This document shows, piece after piece, positions 61,346 to 64,000 of a stretch of 64,000 nucleotides of DNA; the first letter of the stretch is position 1, and each line of letters starts with the position of its first letter. The stretch spans positions 208,332 to 272,331 of the forward strand of contig NZ_JOEK01000007.1 of assembly GCF_000719135.1 (NCBI RefSeq). Reading direction: 5' to 3'. The DNA is from Streptomyces avicenniae (GTDB lineage Bacteria; Actinomycetota; Actinomycetes; Streptomycetales; Streptomycetaceae). The position numbers were made by a program, and so were the translations under genes. The notes beneath the pieces are model-generated. The model did not search any database and was not told the origin of the DNA. It worked only from the letters and a program-made list of their open reading frames with translations.

Positions 61346-62272
61346 ATGGACATCCGCGCGCTCGTCGCCGATCCCGCCGCCCCTGCCTCGCTGCGCCTGG
61401 GGACGGTGCGGGAGCCGGAACCGGCGGCGCACCAGCTGGTGCTGGACGTCCGACACATCTCGCTCAACCGGGGGGAGGTGGAGTTCGCCGGGCAGCTCCC
61501 GCCAGGGACCGTGCACGGTTACGACGCGGCGGGTGTCGTGTCGCGGGCGGCGGCGGACGGCAGCGGACCGCCGGCGGGCGCGAGGGTCGCGGCCTTCGGC
61601 GCCGCCGCGTGGGCCCAGCGGATGGCCGTGGACACCGGGGCGGTGGCCGAGGTGCCCGCCGGTGTCGGTCTCGCGGACGCCGCCGCCCTGCCGATGGCCG
61701 GGTTCACCGCGCTGCGGACGCTGCGGACGCGTCCGATCCTGGGGCGGCGCGTCCTGATCACCGGGGCGGCCGGGGGCGTGGGCCGTTACGCGGTCCAGCT
61801 CGCGGCGCTGGGGGGTGCGCACGTGGTCGCGTCCGTGGGGTCGCGGGCGCGCGCCGAGGGGCTGGCCGGGCTGGGCGCCGACGAGGTCGTGATCGGCCTG
61901 GAGGGCATCGACCGGCCGGTCGATCTGGTCCTCGACACGGTCGGCGGCGCGCAGCTCGTCGCGCTCTGGGGGCTTCTCGCGCCCGGCGGGGACATCCAGC
62001 ACATCGGCTGGGCCTCCGGCGAACCGGCCGAGTTCCCGCCGCACTCGCTGTTCTCGCTGGGCGCCTCCAGGACGCTGAGCACGTTCGGCGACGCCCGTGA
62101 GGTCGGGCCCGACCTGGCGACCCTGCTGGGGTTCGTCGCGGCCGGGCGGCTGTCGGCCGAGGTGGACCGGCGTGACTCCTGGGAGAACGTCGCCGAGGCC
62201 GCCGACGCGCTGCTGGCGCGTCGCGTCGCGGGCAAGGTCGTCCTCGACGTCGATCCCGTCCCGGCGCCCTGA
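61346..62272 (+). CDS. Quinone reductase-type MDR oxidoreductase
   Basis: The 308-residue protein is a medium-chain dehydrogenase without zinc ligands: LVLDVRHISLNRGEVEFAGQ, YDAAGVVSRAA and the cofactor loop ITGAAGGVGRYAVQLAALGG. ATG 61346 follows GGAGG. It is divergent from a TetR gene and probably induced by a ligand of that regulator. It has the same neighbour pattern as the pair at 44662-46290 but is not a close copy. Confidence 0.9.
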   Translation: MDIRALVADPAAPASLRLGTVREPEPAAHQLVLDVRHISLNRGEVEFAGQLPPGTVHGYDAAGVVSRAAADGSGPPAGARVAAFGAAAWAQRMAVDTGAVAEVPAGVGLADAAALPMAGFTALRTLRTRPILGRRVLITGAAGGVGRYAVQLAALGGAHVVASVGSRARAEGLAGLGADEVVIGLEGIDRPVDLVLDTVGGAQLVALWGLLAPGGDIQHIGWASGEPAEFPPHSLFSLGASRTLSTFGDAREVGPDLATLLGFVAAGRLSAEVDRRDSWENVAEAADALLARRVAGKVVLDVDPVPAP

Positions 62273-62354
62273 CCCCTCGCCCCCAGCAGCCTGGTTCACC
62301 CGCACGAGCGATACCCAAACGACTACCGACCGCTTACGGTGAACCCATGAACAC

Positions 62355-63314
62355 TCACTCTGAGTCACCAAACCGGGCGCCGGGTTCACCTCCCGCCCGC
62401 CCGACACCCCGGCCACCCACGTCGCGGTCGGGGGCGGGATCGACGTCCTCCTTGGCCCCGGCGTCGCCCTCGGCGTTGACGTCGGCATTGGGGTTGGCGT
62501 CGGTGGCAGGGGGGCGGCCGGTGGCCGTCCCTGACGGGCGGGGGGCGGGGCGGCCGCCGCCCTGGGGTCGGTCGGCCGGTCCCTGGCCGGACGTGACGAC
62601 GGCCGCGAGGTCGGCGCCCGCCCGCAGCAGTGCCACGGACCGCGAGGCGAGCCGGTCGAGGCGCTTCCGGAGGATGCGCTCCGCCTCCTCCAGCCCGTCG
62701 AGCCGGTCCAGGGAGCCCATCACCTCACGGGCCGCCGCGATGCCGTATCCGCTCGCGCGGAGGGCGGCGACGATACGGGCGGCGCCGATGGCGGCGGGCC
62801 CGTAGCGGCGTGCCCGCAAGGACGTCACCCGCTCGGGGAAGACCAGCCCTTCGTCCTCCCAGAACCGCAGGGTGGAGGTGCGCACCCCCAGCGCTCCGGC
62901 CAGCGCGGTGATCGTCATCGTGTCGCTGTCCTGCGGGGTGCCGGGCGTGTCCGTCTCGGCGCGGATCGCGCGCAGGGCTTCCTGGGCGCGCAGGGCTTCT
63001 TCTCTCTCCCGGGCGAGCCGGACGTGGACGCCGTTGATCACCGACGCCGCTTCCTCGATCGGCGCGGCATGCAGTCCGATGAGCAGCCGCCGCGCCTCCA
63101 CGGGGCCGACGGCGCCCGCGACTCCTCTGTACGCGTGCAGTGCGCGCACATGGAGTGGCGAGTAGATGCGGTAGCCGGTCTCCGAGCGGGCGGCGGGGGG
63201 AATGACGTCCAGCAGTTCGAGATCGCGGACCTGCTGGAGCGAGTAGCCCGACTCCCTGGCGACATCGGCGGTCCGCAGCGGCGCGTTCGCCGGTCCATCG
63301 GCCGGTCCGCTCAT
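62355..63314 (-). CDS. Double-MerR-domain regulator
   Basis: The 319-residue protein has two MerR-type helix-turn-helix modules. The first (residues about 14-75) has TADVARESGYSLQQVRDLEL and ARSETGYRIYSPLHVRALHA. The second (about 130-200) has ITALAGALGVRTSTLRFWED and VTSLRARRYGPAAIGAARIV. A helix-rich linker and a Pro/Asp-rich disordered tail of 80 residues follow. Normal MerR dimers have one domain per chain. The ATG at 63314 has GGAGGG upstream. It is divergent from a DUF6194 gene with a 41-base gap. Confidence 0.85.
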   Translation of the reverse strand: MSGPADGPANAPLRTADVARESGYSLQQVRDLELLDVIPPAARSETGYRIYSPLHVRALHAYRGVAGAVGPVEARRLLIGLHAAPIEEAASVINGVHVRLAREREEALRAQEALRAIRAETDTPGTPQDSDTMTITALAGALGVRTSTLRFWEDEGLVFPERVTSLRARRYGPAAIGAARIVAALRASGYGIAAAREVMGSLDRLDGLEEAERILRKRLDRLASRSVALLRAGADLAAVVTSGQGPADRPQGGGRPAPRPSGTATGRPPATDANPNADVNAEGDAGAKEDVDPAPDRDVGGRGVGRAGGEPGARFGDSE

Positions 63315-63335
63315 GACCGAACCCTCCATCAGCAC

Positions 63336-63353
63336 TTGAAGGTGACGCTTGAA
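63336..63353. promoter_or_regulatory. CTTGAA direct repeat in the MerR/DUF6194 gap
   Basis: ACTTGAA and GCTTGAA are 13 bases apart in the 41-base divergent gap. Such repeats between a MerR gene and its target suggest a regulator site, but the dyad typical of MerR spacers is not clear. Confidence 0.4.
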
Positions 63354-63355
63354 CC

Positions 63356-63841
63356 ATGAGTATGGAGCAGATCATCGCCGCTGTCCGGCGGTTCGAGGGG
63401 GCGCTCGTGGTGGCCCCCGGGCCGGGTGGTGACTTCCCGGAACTGGCATGGGGGGACGCGTTCTTCTACTACGCCCCCGACGGTGTGATGCCACGCACCG
63501 TCCAGCCCTACGGCACGATCGTCACGAAGGACTACCCGGGTGACACGGCGTCCGCCCTTGATCCGCCGGGTCGGTGGCGGGTGAACGTCCATGTCGATCG
63601 GGCGGTGTTCCGTGAGGTGACGGGTGAGGAGCCGCGCGGTCTGGTGACGCCTCGGGACCACACGGCGTCCGACGAGGTGATGCCGCACCCCGTGTACGGG
63701 GGGCTCGGGTGGATATCCGTCGTGAACCCTGGCGCCAGGACGAGGGAGACGGTCGTGGGGTTGCTGCGTGGGGCCCACGAGGCCGCCGGTGCGAGGTTCG
63801 CGCGGCGGCGAGGGTCGGGAGGGGAGCCCGGGGACGGCTGA
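63356..63841 (+). CDS. DUF6194-family protein
   Basis: The 161-residue protein matches the DUF6194 type: MEQIIAAVRRFEGALVVAPG, AWGDAFFYYAPDG, PYGTIVTKDYPGD and the region MPHPVYGGLGWISVVNPG. It resembles a YdhR/MmcQ-like small binding fold, but its function is unknown. ATG 63356 is used, with another ATG two codons later. It is divergent from the double-MerR gene and may be its target. Confidence 0.85.
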   Translation: MSMEQIIAAVRRFEGALVVAPGPGGDFPELAWGDAFFYYAPDGVMPRTVQPYGTIVTKDYPGDTASALDPPGRWRVNVHVDRAVFREVTGEEPRGLVTPRDHTASDEVMPHPVYGGLGWISVVNPGARTRETVVGLLRGAHEAAGARFARRRGSGGEPGDG

Positions 63842-64000
63842 CGAGCGGTCCCGGCGGAGGTGGAGGCGGGCGGCGTCGCGTCGCCGCCCGGCCGGGTGGG
63901 GTGGAGCGGTGGGCGGGTGGTGGGGCACGGGCGCCCGGCAGCCGGTGGACGGTCACCGGCGCCGGAGCGGCGGCCGGGGCAGGGCTCGGGGGGGGGGCCC
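63842..64000. other. Terminal non-coding region with a G-run
   Basis: No gene with good coding character is seen here. The last 20 bases contain a run of ten G (63988-63997) followed by CCC, which may mark the end of a contig or an assembly artefact. Confidence 0.5.

Overview
The window is very GC-rich (well above 70 percent by eye), uses GTG and TTG starts freely, and carries gene families typical of Streptomyces: a conservon (cvnABCD plus P450), XRE/DUF397 pairs, DUF1992, DUF1707, RidA, a CGNR zinc finger, Trypco2 and NlpC/P60. It is best read as a chromosomal segment of a Streptomyces or close relative. I see no tRNA, rRNA, CRISPR array, phage or insertion sequence. The sequence ends in a G-run that may be a contig end.

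Layout. 0-1.3 kb: the start of a PAS-domain gene, then remnants of two divergent genes (CGNR regulator and VOC protein) whose 5' ends are both lost at one junction near position 1000. 1.3-1.5 kb: a promoter, a 12-codon ORF and a strongly structured RNA with no same-strand gene behind it. 1.5-7.4 kb: pdxH, a citrate synthase/PhzF pair, DUF1992, a divergent SDR/TetR pair with two matching operators, and a methyltransferase. 7.4-13.4 kb: a glucarate dehydratase/sodium symporter operon with its promoter and dyads, and a large FAD/iron-sulfur dehydrogenase. 13.5-17.7 kb: a conservon (CvnA-D) translationally coupled to an EXXW-type cytochrome P450. 17.8-26.5 kb: serC, cupin plus MFS exporter, a MocR regulator, an MFS/acetyltransferase/TetR locus with two palindromic operators, and a secreted NlpC/P60 hydrolase.

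26.5-44.6 kb is the most unusual part. It holds two STAND-type NTPase systems of the kind proposed to work in defence or programmed death: (i) an alpha/beta hydrolase coupled to a caspase-NTPase-WD40 protein, with a divergent small membrane protein and M48 peptidase; and (ii) a Trypco2 protein coupled to a trypsin-NB-ARC-TPR-transmembrane protein. Between them lie small membrane proteins, a truncated ATP-binding gene, an XRE regulator with two tandem DUF397 genes, RidA/WYL, M20 peptidase and DUF1707 genes.

44.6-64 kb: a TetR/quinone reductase pair, an ATP-grasp ligase coupled to a CocE-type hydrolase, a CHASE3 kinase/receiver-phosphatase pair with a divergent receiver, an APH-fold kinase, an SMI1/KNR4 protein, galE, a 30-residue hydrophobic peptide, VOC/AraC, a second XRE/DUF397 pair, a TetR/quinone-reductase pair with twin operators, a double-MerR regulator and a DUF6194 protein. 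Several genes have a -10-like TANNNT box 6-8 bases before the start codon, which suggests leaderless mRNAs.
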